Shown here: one piece after another, positions 11,040 to 22,509 of the stretch
Position numbering within the stretch: position 1 is the stretch's first letter
Layout of the letters: each line of letters begins with the position of its first letter
Origin: Mixophyes australis
Taxonomy: Eukaryota > Chordata > Amphibia > Anura > Limnodynastidae
Direction: 5' to 3'
DNA: 64,000 bases
NCBI GenBank assembly: GCA_036250195.1
Contig: JAVHZZ010000010.1
Location: 79,963,257 to 80,027,256 of the forward strand
The notes under the pieces: model-generated
Seen by the model: only the letters and a program-made list of their open reading frames with translations
Told to the model about the DNA's origin: nothing
Database searches by the model: none
Program-made: the position numbers and the translations under genes

Positions 11040-11400
11040 CAGCTAGTCATTCCTTTGCTTGACATTCAGACAGTCGTAAACATTAGGTCGACAATTCAGG
11101 AGTCGATAGTATTATTAGGTCAACAATTCACATGGTAGACTGAATTATTAGGTTGGCAATTCAAATATCAACAGTACTATATGGTTAGAGTTAGGGTTAG
11201 AGATAAGGATAGGGTTAGGGATATTGTTAGGGATAGGTATAGGGGCAATGTTAGGGATAGGGTTAGCCTTAGGGATGGGGATATTATTGTCAATCTAATA
11301 ATACTGTCTACATTTGAATTGTCAACATAATAATACTATCTACATTTTAATTGTTGACTTAATTATGCTGTCATGTATTTTTTTACTGTTGACTTTCCAA
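11040..11400. repeat. Inverted repeat around TTAGGG-like units
   Basis: The left arm has repeated (A)TTAGGT(C/T)(G/A)(A/G)CAATTC words (11,084-11,165). The centre (11,183-11,280) is a run of GTTAGGG/GATAGGG-type hexamers and heptamers. The right arm (11,283-11,395) has the inverse words GAATTGTCAACATAATAATACT and AATTGTTGAC. No coding frame. It looks like a MITE-like unit with a degenerate telomere-like core. Confidence 0.6.
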
Positions 11401-11469
11401 CCCTTTCTATATTCCTAGTGGGCCAGAAATAGATTTGCATAGCTGGGTGCAAATTTGAAACCCATAGAG

Positions 11470-12430
11470 GTGCCCCTCACTTGCTGATAATATTGGCCAT
11501 CGAACCAAAAGTAGTTATGGTTTAAGTGTTATATACCTGCTGGAATGCCCATGTGGACTCCAATATGTAGGCCGAACTATACAAAGCCTACAAGTGAGAA
11601 TCTCTGAAATGTCAGAAATGTTAAAAAACAGCTGAAAACACATAGCATTTCAGCACACTTTGCCAGTCATCATAACCATTACCCCACATCTCTGAAATTT
11701 ATTGGCATTAAAAAGTCAAAAAGTATTGGAGGGGAGGGGACTACATTAAAAACATATCTAGGGAAGAAGCAAGGTGGATCTTTGATCTACATACTCTCCA
11801 CCCCAAAGGCCTCAATATAGACATTGATCTAGGCACCTTCAAAGACAACAAGTGAATATCATTGGCCCTATATAGCCAACCATCTTTTCACCTTTAGCAT
11901 AGTACCCCTGTCCAGGTGTACACTGTTTGAACCTTTATTCCATTAGGAGGTCCCTAATAATACAAACTTAAGTTCAGAGATGGACCAAGTTCCGACATAT
12001 TTCAACCTTGCTATAACATTCTCCAATGTATACATTCCAAAGCCCTTGCTAGATGTAAAACCCTATACCTGGGAGGACTTTTTTGCCTTGTGATTGGGCA
12101 ATGAAGAGAATGTGACCTGATCGTGCTGTTTATGGAACATCATTACAGATAAGCGGAAAAGTTTTTATTTCTGGTACGCATACACCCGTACAAATGTGGA
12201 TTGGGTGACCCTTAATTTATGCTGAGGGACTTGTTATTGAGTATACCCTTGTTCTATGCTGTGAAGTATCCATGTTTGATACATATACACCCTTATAACT
12301 GCACTTGGGTGATATATTATGGTCTCTGCCTTCCTCATCACTGGTGCTAAAGTCCCACTGTGGATTCGTGTATGATTCCATTTATATTATTGTACTACAC
12401 TATTGTGCGCCTCCTCCTCCATCTTTTTTC
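11470..12430 (+). mobile_element. Penelope-like element 3' part (GIY-YIG end and 3' UTR)
   Basis: Around 11,530-11,575 a frame reads VIYLLECPCGLQYVGR, the GIY-YIG endonuclease signature of PLEs, followed by ...RISE. After stops and frame changes the C-terminus REEARWIFDLHTLHPKG (around 11,762-11,812) and a stop near 11,853 are readable. The following 570 bp to about 12,430 is non-coding 3' UTR ending in GCGCCTCCTCCTCCATC TTTTTTC-like sequence, before a (TA)n run. The RT part is missing (5' truncated). Confidence 0.8.
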
Positions 12431-12433
12431 TAC

Positions 12434-12436
<3 letters not shown>

Positions 12437-12481
<45 letters not shown>
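12437..12481. repeat. (TA)n microsatellite
   Basis: Uninterrupted TA repeat of about 40 bp, directly at the left end of Helentron-like copy 2. Confidence 0.95.
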
Positions 12482-12485
<4 letters not shown>

Positions 12486-12880
12486 AATGTCTAGTGGCGT
12501 GTGTTAGTCTGTCTGTGTGTGTGTGGAAAAAATAAAACCAAGCTGCAGCGCCACCTGCTGGGCAGAGTTATACACTGACCTACTAAATTCTTAGTGTGTG
12601 TGTAAAAAAAAATTCAAAAAGGGCTGAAATTTGGTATACTAAGATGTTTTTAATTTGTTAATTTAATTTGTTAATTGTTAAAAGTGTTTATATATATATA
12701 TATATTTCTTGAAGGAGAAGTGACAGTTGGGAGTGGTCGGTGGTTGCCGGGGGTGACAGTGGGGAGTGGTCGGTGGTTGAGGCCTGGGCTATGGCCCAAA
12801 TGCATGACAAGAACCTTTTTAACACCTTAAGAAGCTTGATTTGACTAGAATGCATGAGTATCATGCACGGGTTAACTTGT
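12481..12880 (-). mobile_element. Helentron-like non-autonomous element, copy 2
   Basis: Nearly the same sequence as copy 1: AAATGTCTAGTGGCG start, CAGCGCCACCTGCTGGGC block, GACAGTTGGGAGTGG block, and hairpin GCATGAGTATCATGC followed by ACGGGTTAACTTGT. (TA)n and (GT)n(TA)n tracts flank it directly. Confidence 0.6.
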
Positions 12881-12896
12881 GTGTGTGTGTATATAT

Positions 12897-12928
<32 letters not shown>

Positions 12929-12929
12929 A
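12881..12929. repeat. (GT)n(TA)n microsatellite
   Basis: GT repeats passing into TA repeats at the right edge of Helentron-like copy 2. Confidence 0.9.
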
Positions 12930-13099
12930 TCAATTTTAGATTGGTCTCTTTTTTAGTAAAGCATTGGTGCCTCACAGTAAATGATGCTATTGAAGTCTCT
13001 ACTTAAGAGACTCAAAATTTTAGGGATTCTTTTTCTCTCTTGAGGCGAAGTTTATAATTTTTCAGCAGATAGTCACTTTGTGTGCTTACCAAATAGGAA

Positions 13100-13784
13100 G
13101 GAAGCCTGGGGAAGAATTATCGTTTTGAAATTCCACATTAGTAAGTGCTGCTGTTTCCTTTTATATGTAGTAGTCCGCCAATAAATCACCGGCAGTAACG
13201 AAAGAGATTTGCCATCTGATTATCAATGCCAATGTCCTGGAGTACAATTGAGTGGTCGATCCAGGATACACATGGTGTCTTCAACTAAGTACTAAGACTG
13301 TGTAGAGCTCTGATTAACAAATATCATATCTACATGCAAATATGTATTGTGGGAAAGGTAAACAATCCATATAGGCTTTTGTACCCAAATAAAGCACCTA
13401 CCAACTATCATATAGGTTGTGTAGTTGTTATAAATTAAAGGGGGAAAAAGTCTGTTCTCCTGATGCCTTACAAATAGAAAGATAAGGTACATTCTTGGTG
13501 TTTGACTGTACCATCTACGAGAAAACCAGATAAAAACAAATATGTTGTGGACCCCTGCAATGTCAAACTCTGCATAGGGGTGAGTCCTAAAACAGGGTGT
13601 GTTACTGAAATTTACTCTGCAACAAGAAAGGCATATGAGACTGTGTAAATGCTTTATCTGAAGTTCACACTCTTGTTAGAATGCTATACCCATGCTTGCA
13701 TGTCTGAATAAAGGAGTACACATTTGGATCTTTGGTTTATGATTTTGAATTCAGACTGATTGGTTTAAACTTAGCGATACTAGT
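13100..13784 (+). mobile_element. Probable retroviral 5' LTR, end near the primer-binding site
   Basis: An AATAAA signal (GAATAAAGG, near 13,706) is followed 70-80 bp later by a primer-binding-site-like sequence, the normal R/U5 to PBS distance. The left edge of the LTR was not found, and I see no convincing match to the presumed 3' LTR near 22,743. The U3 start is therefore a guess. Confidence 0.35.
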
Positions 13785-13804
13785 TGGCACCATGAGTTGG
13801 ATTC
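13785..13804 (+). promoter_or_regulatory. Candidate retroviral primer-binding site (tRNA-Leu type)
   Basis: TGGCACCATGAGTTGGATTC is close to the 3' end complement of leucine tRNA (TGGTACCAGGAGTGGGATTC), with 3 differences from the form I know. Its position just after an LTR-like end and about 950 bp before gag-like sequence supports the reading. Confidence 0.45.
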
Positions 13805-14449
13805 CGCAAGACAGCTCTCCCGAAGAAAGATGATAAATACTAATCACCTTGCAGAAATTGACTGGTGCTGTAATTAAAATGTAAACGCTATTGCCTTTTG
13901 TTTCTCACTTCCTGTTTTATGAGATAAAGTTTTGTTGAATTTGCCTTAGCTAGAAAATGTCCCTGACTTCTCTGGGTTAGATCCACATGTTCTTCTTTTA
14001 TTAATATACATCAGCAAATATTTGTATTACTCTTTGAGCTATCACAGTCTTTATTTGTCTTGTCATTGTTGAATCACCTGTTGAATGAAAGGAGTACCCA
14101 GAGTGTAACAAGAAAGGTGAGTGTGTGTGTGTGAGGACAACTTTCATCCAATCCATAAGGGGCCAGTGAGTGACTTTATTGGCGCTAGTGTGCAAAATAG
14201 ATAATTTCCAATTCATTGACCTGAGTGCTTTGGCAGCTGACATAGTCAGATAACAGATTAGGGAAATTTGTCACTAATGTCGAAATCACCCACGGAGCAA
14301 GCACACGTGTGGATGTGTACTAGTGAGTAAAAGTCCCTCTTACTGGATACAGTGTCAATGTTCCACTAAGAGGAGAGGTAACTTGGTTTACATCCTGACG
14401 ACGAGCAGACACTCCCATGTGACTAGTTGCTAGTATATAATGTTTTTAT

Positions 14450-15990
14450 GCTGGTCATAAATGGGGGCAAGCCAAGCATTCATGGGATTACCAGATCGGA
14501 CACCAGCAACAGTTATGTACAGAAAGTATGGGTTGAATTCAGTGAGATATTTGAGTAAATGGAATAAATAGATTTGAGACCATGCTAACTTTCTTATGAC
14601 AGGTTTATTTGACCTACATGTTTTGGGACATTTATAGACTGTGTTGGGCAAAGATGTAAATGAATGGAAAGCTTATACTAATTGGCTTCAGAAAGCACGT
14701 AGTCTAATCCCTCTCCCATATGTAGCACGAACCGTGGGGATGAGAGAAGAAAAAAAAGACAGAAAGATTGTACCCTGATTTACCCACTGCCCTTGAGAAA
14801 GAAATTATGCCTGTTTTGAACGCTTTGAGCCACCATAATACTTTTTCACATGCCACAGTGCAAGTGCCACATGTTGAAAGGGGCCACGTGCCAGACCTGG
14901 GTTTGGGGGAGGCAGTGGGGGGGGGGGTTTGGCAGCACCTCAATGCCACCAAATTTCCCACTGAATTACCATTGATTACAGTTAATTTGTTAGACCCAAT
15001 AATGTTCAACCTCTAGGAATTAGGAGGCACCAAGGATTGGACACAGATATTCCCCCTCCTCTGTCCCTATGTATCCTTTGCCTACGGTTACTGTACCACC
15101 AGCTCCAGGAGCTGGAGCTCTGCACAATGTAGAAACCCAGTTGACCGTACTTGTCCCATGGTCTGCCATTGAGCTTCATAGTATTGTACAGGACTGCTCC
15201 ACTTACAAAACTGCTTACATAACATGGATATATAACATTCATACGCCCATTTACGGGGACCTCCTACATTAAGTTACTACTATCTTTACTAAAAGAGATG
15301 CTGACACATGGTTTCAGGAGCTGGGGTGGATGTCAGATGGAAAAAAGGATGAAGAAACTTGTGTTCAATTAGATACACAGTGGACACGGTTCATAGTGCT
15401 GTTGGAAAAAATATTCTCTCTTAAAATTTATTGGATAATATTAATGACAGTGAACCAAATCTCTAGTGAGTCAGTAAATGAACATGACTCTCATTTTTCA
15501 CATATGGCTATGTCCTGAAGCGGACTAAGTGATAAATTTGTCAACGCTGAATTGAGACCCCTGTTAGTAACTGGATTTGTTGAGGGTCTTAGAGACCCTA
15601 TAGGAGACACCTAAAAAAAACCCTCTTTTTACCTGTTTGGAAAGTTAAAACTCTAGGTAAACTTTTAGAAGAGGCACAACAACAAGAAAATTAAAGAAAA
15701 TAGCATAGAAGCAAAGAGGGACAGTGCTTCCTCCAAACTAATTAATATGCAAATAAGAGCAGCAGAAGCTACCTGTAATATGGACTAAAAGGACTGACAT
15801 AATCTGTTACAATTATCGCCAGAGGGGGCAGATAGCAAGAAATTGTAGGAAACAGAAGGTACAAAGAGGATCTCATGAAAACAGAGACATGATGATGGGA
15901 TTTTAAGGTTCGCCTCTGTCATCTCCTCCCTTCATGAAAATTCTGAGCCTACAGTTCAACTTCCTATGAAGGGATAGAATACCCTTTTTC
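14450..15990 (+). pseudogene. Endogenous retrovirus gag remnant
   Basis: Plus-strand pieces at 14,768-15,016, 15,069-15,272 and 15,330-15,518 follow one another with small frame breaks. They have the style of gammaretrovirus-like gag: a matrix-like lead, a capsid start with a PW..xEL..IV block near 15,150-15,190, and a lysine/glutamine-rich tail. Near 15,800-15,850 a nucleocapsid zinc knuckle is visible in which the second cysteine and the histidine are replaced (C..Y....Q....C), so it could not bind zinc normally. Many stops make it a relic. A PLE cuts it off at about 16,000. Confidence 0.6.
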
Positions 15991-16464
15991 AGCGCTATAT
16001 GGGTTGCAAGGCTCAGATGACCATTCAATCCTTATTAGAATTCCATTAGTGCAGCAAGAAATAATAAAATCAGCAAAAATTTTTAATCAGGTCAGACCGT
16101 GTAGACTCCAGCCTATAACCGGGGAAGATCTTAAAATCCCTCTCGTGGTAATTCCGATGTGCTGATTGAACTGTCCATAATGTAATAGGCACAACTACGT
16201 GTGCCGATATGAACTGTCAGGGATATAAAGCACAGACCCGTAACTAGATGTAGAACAATGTTCCAAAAGTAGAAATCCAGAGCTGATTAGCCACTACTAA
16301 AAGTACCTTATCCTTGTGTCCAGCCTGTGGAATCGTCAGGAAGAGGAATAGGGAAACAACTTGTGTCCAGCCCAATTTGTTAAAAGCAACCTGTTAGTGC
16401 TAATAATATAACAAAACCCCGGGGTTCACATATCCAAAAGTAACTGTGTGTAATCTCGCAGTGG

Positions 16465-16512
16465 AGAGCTTGACACGTTTCTCAGCTCAGGTGCCGTTTC
16501 ATCAGAAGCTAG
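16465..16512 (-). ncRNA. Hammerhead-ribozyme-like motif (PLE-associated)
   Basis: Minus strand: CTGATGA (16,505-16,499), 17 nt with a possible GGC/GCT stem II, then GAAAC (16,481-16,477) and GTGTC. Same layout as at 3,942. Confidence 0.45.
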
Positions 16513-17096
16513 TAGTTTTCGGTAACAACCTTCTCATGGTGGATTTTTAAGGTAATATCTAGATAGTTAATACTAGAGCAATGATGATTGCTCGTAAATC
16601 CAAAATGGTTAGAATTCAAATGGGTAATAAACTCAGAAATAGAGAATGGGTCACCGTCCCAAACAAAAAAGAGGTTGTCGCTGTAACTACCATAGAGAAC
16701 CAGGTTCACCCAGAACGCAGAAGCCCACACAAATCTCTCCTCGAAGAGACCCATGTGGAGATTTGCATAATTTGGGGAGAAACTGGTCCCCATGGCCGTA
16801 CCCAACACCTGTAGGTAAAATACAAAGTCAAATAAGAAATAATTATGGTGAAGAATAAATTCTATAGATGACAACAAAAATTTACAAAGTGATGGATCAA
16901 GTTGGTCCTGTTTGTCTAGATAAAACTTTATTGCATCTAAACCAAAATGGTGCGGAATATTAGAATACAATGCCACCACATCACAAGTGAGGAAGTGGTA
17001 AGTAGATTTCCAAGTCAAGCCATGTATCATCTTGAAATAGCTTGTGGTGGCTTTAATATGAGATCGCAAAGTGGGTTCAAGATCGCCATTTTCCAT
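16509..17096 (-). pseudogene. PLE reverse transcriptase palm fragment, catalytic site lost
   Basis: An open frame of 195 codons carries PLE/Neptune-type RT signatures: ALYSNIPH (motif A region), GTAMGTSFSPNYANL (motif B) and SYSDNLFFVWDG. The last corresponds to the catalytic YxDD box, which here reads YSDN, so the second aspartate is gone. Motif order and spacing match the intact version at 51,692-51,961 (YIDD). The frame ends in KVVTENY and a stop just before a hammerhead-like core, with the thumb missing. Confidence 0.85.
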
Positions 17097-17099
17097 TTG

Positions 17100-17335
17100 A
17101 AGTGATTCTAAATGATTAAGAGCTAATTGATCATTTACATATCATTCTCCGTCTTATTGATTGCTTTACAAGCAAAATAGCGCTTCCTGCTGAGGGTTCC
17201 TATTAAGGTCAACAAACAAATTAAATAGGTTTGGTTTAGTAGTAGGGGCAAACTTAAGGCCCTTCTGAAGAAGCTTTAATTCAGTTTCTGATGAAGCCTT
17301 AGATGACAGATTGAAAACGCCCCTACTATTTAGTT
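17100..17335 (-). pseudogene. PLE coding segment between N-terminal region and RT
   Basis: Contains a stop-interrupted frame with SSETELKLLQKGLKFAPT and NLFVDLNRNP words, the conserved block that precedes the RT fingers in PLEs. It links the two neighbouring fragments into one element. Confidence 0.7.
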
Positions 17336-18484
17336 CAGACATATATTTTTTGCCTGACTTGAAGGCCTCTCCTCTGGATCCTCTATCTCGCTTCCTCTTA
17401 ATCTTTTGGACATATTGAGTCCTTGAGTAGTTTGATGATAAGTTGGAGAGCGGCCTCTCGCTAAAAAAGACATATTAGATGACTCTGGGGGGGACCTGTT
17501 ATGAGTAAGGACCTCAGTATCATCATAAGAGTTTAATACTCTGAACCTTGATCCTCTAAAATGCGAATTAGTCTCCTCAGAGCTAGTATACGTGGATTCT
17601 CTGATGGTTTTATTTTTGCCAATTAACTCATTCTGGTTTCTATTCTGGATATTTCGTCCAGTAGTATCCCCAGAAATATTAAATTTCCTAGTCGTCCTTA
17701 GATCTGGGAGAACTGATTGCTTAAACCTTTTATTATTCAGAGAATCCCGATAGGGTTTATCTTTAAAGGAAACTAAAGGGGACAGGTCTCTTCTTGATGA
17801 GGGTAACCCAGCCCTCTGTCTAGAATGATCTCTGTTATTATTCACAAAAAGTTCTTTCTATTGATAGATGTATTCCCACGATGTTGATTTAAGGTCCTAA
17901 CGCTATCATTATTATAATCATCTTTATCCCGTTTAAGTTTAGTATCATTTCGAATAATCAAGGATTTTTCAAAATCAACTATTTTTCTATTGATCTTATC
18001 ATCTCTTTCTTGAAACCCTTCTACTAGTTCAAAGGACTTCAATAATTCCTGAATTTAATCAATCTTCTGTCATATAGATTCAACCTTAGTATTCCTATAT
18101 TTAGTAAGAAGTTTCATTAAATTAAAAGAGCAGCTGTCAAGGATACGATTCCACTCTTTATTGAAACCAATATCATCTTGAAATTAAGAAGATTTAAACA
18201 AACGCAAACCTCTGGGTATAATACCACTATCAATATATTTTTGTAAGGTGATCTCTGGTCCCACCAGTGTCTGGTTTCAGACAACATAGTGATTCCAGTC
18301 TATTAAACAAATGATGCATATCCACCACCTTGTCAAATAAAGCCTCCTTGGGCTTTGATTCTGATTGGGAGAAGAGATTATGTCTCCTCTCCAATCTATC
18401 GGATACACATCTTAATAGTGCCATAACGTACAGGGAGTTTGAGTCAATAGAACAATAATATACAAAACAGAGAGAGCAGCCCAA
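17330..18484 (-). pseudogene. PLE N-terminal region, in three frames
   Basis: Three minus-strand open pieces (18,484-18,230, 18,042-17,842 and 17,845-17,330) follow each other with small frame breaks. They are rich in K, R, N, S and D, with no catalytic motif, as usual for the poorly conserved N-terminus of PLE proteins. Assignment rests mainly on position directly upstream of the RT block. Confidence 0.55.
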
Positions 18485-18489
18485 TTAAC

Positions 18490-19980
18490 ACAGGAGGAAG
18501 TGAATACAAAAATAAGCGCCCTGTTTTTTTTGCATTATTTTCAATACAATACAGTACTATACTTGCAAGTCCACCACAAATATCTCTTTCTCTAGCATAG
18601 TCTAGCATAGTTATTACACATTGTCCACTAATTTCTCTTTGGCCTCACAGGTTATTAACACAAAACAATATAGTCAGTATTTTTATCTAGCAGCTATTAC
18701 ACATTGTCCTCTTTATAAATGTCTCAGGGGGATGAGAGCACATGTTACAGCAAATTACACAATACAGTCTGGTTTAAAATCAACAACCAGTTTTTGCCAA
18801 TATTAATACTAAACTTCAACATAATACAGCAGTCTTTGTAAATATCACGTTACTGCCATATTAAATAACAGAACTGAACTTATCCAATGTAACACTTAAT
18901 CCTGCTTCACTGTGTCCCATGATCCACTATATCTAGCCACACTTTTCAATTATAATGCTATCTCGACAATATATTTAGAGTGTTACATAATACAGTCTGT
19001 ATCTTTACCTAACAGCCAATCAAAAGCTATATTAAAAGCACAGCCAAATACAATGTAATGTAACATTCTTTCTCAAGTAAGAATTTCCAAACAAGCTTAT
19101 TTAACTTATCTTATTTAACTTATATCTTCCTATATAACAATATCTAACAATATCTCTTACTATTTAATCATTTACAAACTAACACTTCTTAAAAGCTAGA
19201 CTGCATGGCCTATGCTCTATCGGCCATTTTAAACAAAGAACTATCTCATACAAGAGCCTTTTCTTTCTTAAACTACAACTCTATATCACCTTCATGTCCA
19301 GCAGAAACATGAAGGTCTATTGTATTGGCACAATCAAACACCTAAAGTATTACTAATTTCAAACATTTAAACTGCATTAAGTCTTAAGCACACTAACATT
19401 TACTACAATAGCAAAATCTAATTCTACAACTCCTATTGTTACTTTACTTTCTATGCTTACAGTGTTACACTAAACAAAACTGCTTTACCAAATCCTAAAA
19501 CTGCGTTACTTCAACTATTTCACTTTCTCAGTAACAAAATCTCTTACAATAAAACACATTTAACACTATGGAAATATATTTAACTATTATCTATTCCCTC
19601 ATGTTCAAATATTACCACTGCACTGAAGGGCCCATGAGACATCCTCTCATTGAGTCCAGATAAGGGATAGGGTGTGTCTACTTATGTGTCCAGCTAGAGA
19701 GAGAGAACTATAGCAAAGTGTGTGTCTGTATTTTACAATTTACCACCCCCCCCCAAAGGTAAGCGAAGTCTTAAAACTGGGATGCCTTGTTAATTAAGCA
19801 GCTAGTAGCTTCAGAATGTTTCAGCATGCCATATAAAGTGGGGGGTGGAAAGAAACCAGCTCTCTTGTAAATCTTGTAAATTGATTTGTTTTCAATGAAA
19901 AATTTCAAATATCATATTCTCATTTTCTAACCACCACATAATTGCTTACAAATAGTGGAGCAAAAATTTTCACCACACCC
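18490..19980. other. AT-rich stretch, no gene recognised
   Basis: Low-complexity AT-rich DNA with recurring short words (TTATTACACATTGTCC at 18,611 and 18,692; AACAATATCT near 19,140). Because it lies between retroviral gag and pol pieces it may be decayed internal or inserted repeat sequence, but nothing in it is readable. Confidence 0.35.
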
Positions 19981-19984
19981 AGAT

Positions 19985-20510
19985 CTCATTGAGATCCCAC
20001 TCTCAAATGCTGACCAGATGTTAGTTGCCACAGGCGTACTAAAGATGGCACTCTCACATTAGGTTATGCAATAGTCACAGATCATAAGATCTTAAGAGCA
20101 GCAGCACTCTCACCTCCACATTCATCACAAGTGGCTGAACTTATATTATTGACACAAGCATGTAAACTAGCAGCAGGATAGAAAGTGAATATTTGCACCG
20201 GTTCTCGCTATGCCTTAGGCGTGGTTCATGATTTTGTTGCACTCTGGAAGCTACAGAATTTGTTTACATCAAATTGTACACCAATTGCATATGCAAAAGC
20301 AGCAAAAGACCTCCTAGCAGCATTATTGTTGCCCAACCAAATGGAGGTGATTAAATGCCAAGCACTCACATCAGGTCAGAACCAAGTGTTGAAGGGAAAC
20401 AATACAGCAGATGTAGTTGCAAAACCAACAGCTGGAAAAGGTTTTGATGTCTTGGTGATGGTAAATATTGTTATTAAACCTGATCAACAGACTTTAATAT
20501 CCATGTAATC
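19985..20510 (+). pseudogene. Endogenous retrovirus pol remnant (RNase H)
   Basis: The reading shows the end of a gammaretrovirus-like RNase H: a GYA-V.D block, an AEL..LTQA helix, a D/G-SRYA-type strand (here with G in place of the usual D, near 20,197-20,205), a WKL....T segment and a KC.A.T...KGN..AD..AK end. At least one in-frame stop (near 20,179) and the altered active-site residue mark it as inactive. RT, which should precede it, is absent. Confidence 0.75.
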
Positions 20511-20589
20511 AGCTTGGTCTCAACAGGAAGGTGTATCACTTATGTTTAAGGATTGTGGTGCAATAAATAAGGAAAGTCAGTAACGTCTA

Positions 20590-20770
20590 TGTCTCTCCTA
20601 CCTGCACTGGCTGAACTGTCACATGGATTAACCTATGTAGGTAAGTCAGGCATGGTAAGTCTAATAAAGTCCTACTGGTATGCACCTGGATTCTCCACCT
20701 TTTACTGCTAAACATTGTGAGGGCTGCCTCATCTGTTTGAGGAGCAATCCAAACAGACTAGTATACTGAA
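20590..20770 (+). pseudogene. Endogenous retrovirus integrase N-terminal remnant
   Basis: After a gap comes a short stretch with an L.H/YVGK-type lead and a Y.PGFST block, followed in another frame by a C..C pair and SNP. This is the layout of the retroviral integrase zinc-binding (HHCC) domain. The catalytic core is missing and env-like sequence follows directly, so there is a large deletion here. Confidence 0.6.
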
Positions 20771-21340
20771 AGCCTTCTCAAAAGATTTAGAGAATGAGCA
20801 CAATTTGGGATATATAAACTGTTCATCAGCATTTCTCTTTACATGCTACCCATTTGATACACTCAGAATTGAAGAGATTCTGGGGTTTTTTTCAGACTTT
20901 CATGGAAGACTAAATAGAACTGTGTATGATATCTATATTAATTCTCAAGATATCCATAATAAGAGCCAGTACACAGAGGAAGGCAATAACACCAACATGT
21001 TTTTGGGCAATATGTATGGGTATGCCTCTACCAGGAGGCAACCTCTTCCTAGAGAACTATACTGGCATTGTGCTACTGATGCCTATGCCTGGTTGCCAGA
21101 GGAAGGTGCAGGTAATTGCACAATAGTGAAAGTAGTCCCCGTGGTAAAGATCACCAAATACCTTGAAGGGAAACCCAGGCACATTCCATGGGATGAAATA
21201 TAGCCTGTATCGTAGAAAAGGTCATCAGATTATGTTAACACCAGAGGAAAGTATGGTCTGAGTACAGGACAAGGAATAGCTTCAGTTTTCCTTCTTCAAG
21301 TAGGTATAACATTTTAGTCAGTTAATATGGATTAGGAACT
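20770..21340 (+). pseudogene. Endogenous retrovirus env surface-subunit remnant
   Basis: An open piece of 132 codons (20,805-21,203) rich in C, W, Y and N-glycosylation sites (NRT, NKS, NNT, NCT patterns) lies between the integrase remnant and a transmembrane subunit. I assign it to env surface subunit by position and composition, not by a distinctive motif. The start of env is missing. Confidence 0.5.
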
Positions 21341-21859
21341 GTGTTAGAATTTGAATTAGGAAATGTGTTAGATTCAGATATAACTGAGACTAAAGAAGCC
21401 CTTAAAGACTTTAATGAGGAACTTACCCAAACCAGAAAAGTAGCTGGCTTTGGACAATGTACTGGTCTTAGAGGGGGAAGCTGTGTTCTTATAGGACAGG
21501 AGTGTTGTATCTATATAGTGGACCATGAAAATTATTTAAAGGACCATATAGATGAAATAGACAAGCTGCAGAAAGAAATGAGACAAATAGGCAGTGAAGG
21601 ATAGGATCTGTTTGGATTGCTTGGTAAAGGATTGTCCAACTTATTTTCAGGAATTGCACAATATATAATGATGGGACGGGTCATTATGCTAATCATTTAT
21701 ACATGTGTAAAGTTTTTAGCTGTAATTTTCAAATGGTTGTGTTCAAAGGATGTAAAGGTTAAAATACAGCAGGGATTAACCTATGCTCCTCCTAATTATT
21801 CCAGGATTGTTAAAGGTAATCAGACACCTGCCTCAGTCATGGCATTACCAGACAAATAG
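21341..21859 (+). pseudogene. Endogenous retrovirus env transmembrane-subunit remnant
   Basis: The piece at 21,341-21,604 has heptad-like hydrophobic spacing and then a GG-C-x6-CC motif (about 21,472-21,510), the hallmark of gamma-type retroviral and syncytin-like transmembrane subunits, next to the immunosuppressive-domain position. It ends at a stop (21,602-21,604). The next frame (21,617-21,859) holds a hydrophobic membrane anchor followed by a basic tail. One stop and one frame change separate ectodomain and anchor. An L2-like LINE begins right after the env stop. Confidence 0.75.
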
Positions 21860-21865
21860 CAGTCT

Positions 21866-22505
21866 AAATAGAGGCTATCATCATCATCATCAACATTTAT
21901 TTATATAGCGCCAGCAAATTCCGTAGCGCTTTACAATTGGGAACAAACATTAATAAGACAATACTGGGTAATACATACAGAGAGGTAAGAGAACCCTGCC
22001 GAAAGCTTACAATCTATAGGACAATGGGAGTTAGAAACACAAGGGCATGTGCTACATCATATTGCACAATGGACCAGCTAGACTGCAAAGGTAAAAGTAC
22101 TGAGTGGGCTATGTGTGTTGCAATGTTGGTCAGAGGGTTGTTGTCTTGCGTTAGCTGTGTAGATGATGTTAATAGGGTAATATAGGGAAATTAAGATGAT
22201 GGTTGAGGAATATCATAACCTTGTCTGAAGAGGTAGGTTTTCAGGGAACGCTTGAAGGTTTGAAGACTAGAGGAAAGTCTTACTGTGCGTGGGAGGGAAT
22301 TCCACAAAGTGGGTGCAGCGCTGAAAAAAATCCTGTAACCGAGAATGGGAGGATGTGATGAGAGTGGAGGAGAGACGTAGATCTTGTGCAGAACGGAGGT
22401 TTCGAGTAGGGAGATATTTCGAGACAAGTGAGAAAATGTATGTCGGTGCAAATTTGTTGATGGCCTTGTATGTTAGTAGAAGAATTTTATATTGGATTCG
22501 TTGAA
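21866..22505 (-). mobile_element. L2/CR1-like LINE, 3' end (5' truncated)
   Basis: A minus-strand open piece (22,451-22,191) carries SAAPTLWNSLPRTVR and LKTYLFRQGY, the conserved C-terminus of L2/Rex1/CR1-group reverse transcriptases. The 3' UTR follows, with GCGCTATATAAATAAATG and a terminal (GATGAT)n tail at 21,866-21,890, typical of L2-like 3' ends. It interrupts retroviral sequence. Confidence 0.85.
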
Positions 22506-22509
22506 ATAC

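Larger units (their letters stand above)
16000..18490 (-). mobile_element. Penelope-like element, rearranged copy
   Basis: On the minus strand the order is an N-terminal low-complexity basic region (18,484-17,330 in three frames), a KGLKFAPTTKPNLF block (17,290-17,190), an RT palm region (17,096-16,509), a hammerhead-like motif (16,505-16,477) and then non-coding terminal sequence to about 16,000. The RT thumb and the GIY-YIG domain are missing. It interrupts endogenous retroviral sequence (gag on the left, pol/env on the right). Confidence 0.85.

Noticed and set aside
11183..11280. Interstitial telomere from a chromosome fusion
   Set aside because: Units are degenerate, all in one direction, and flanked by inverted arms, which fits a repeat element better.
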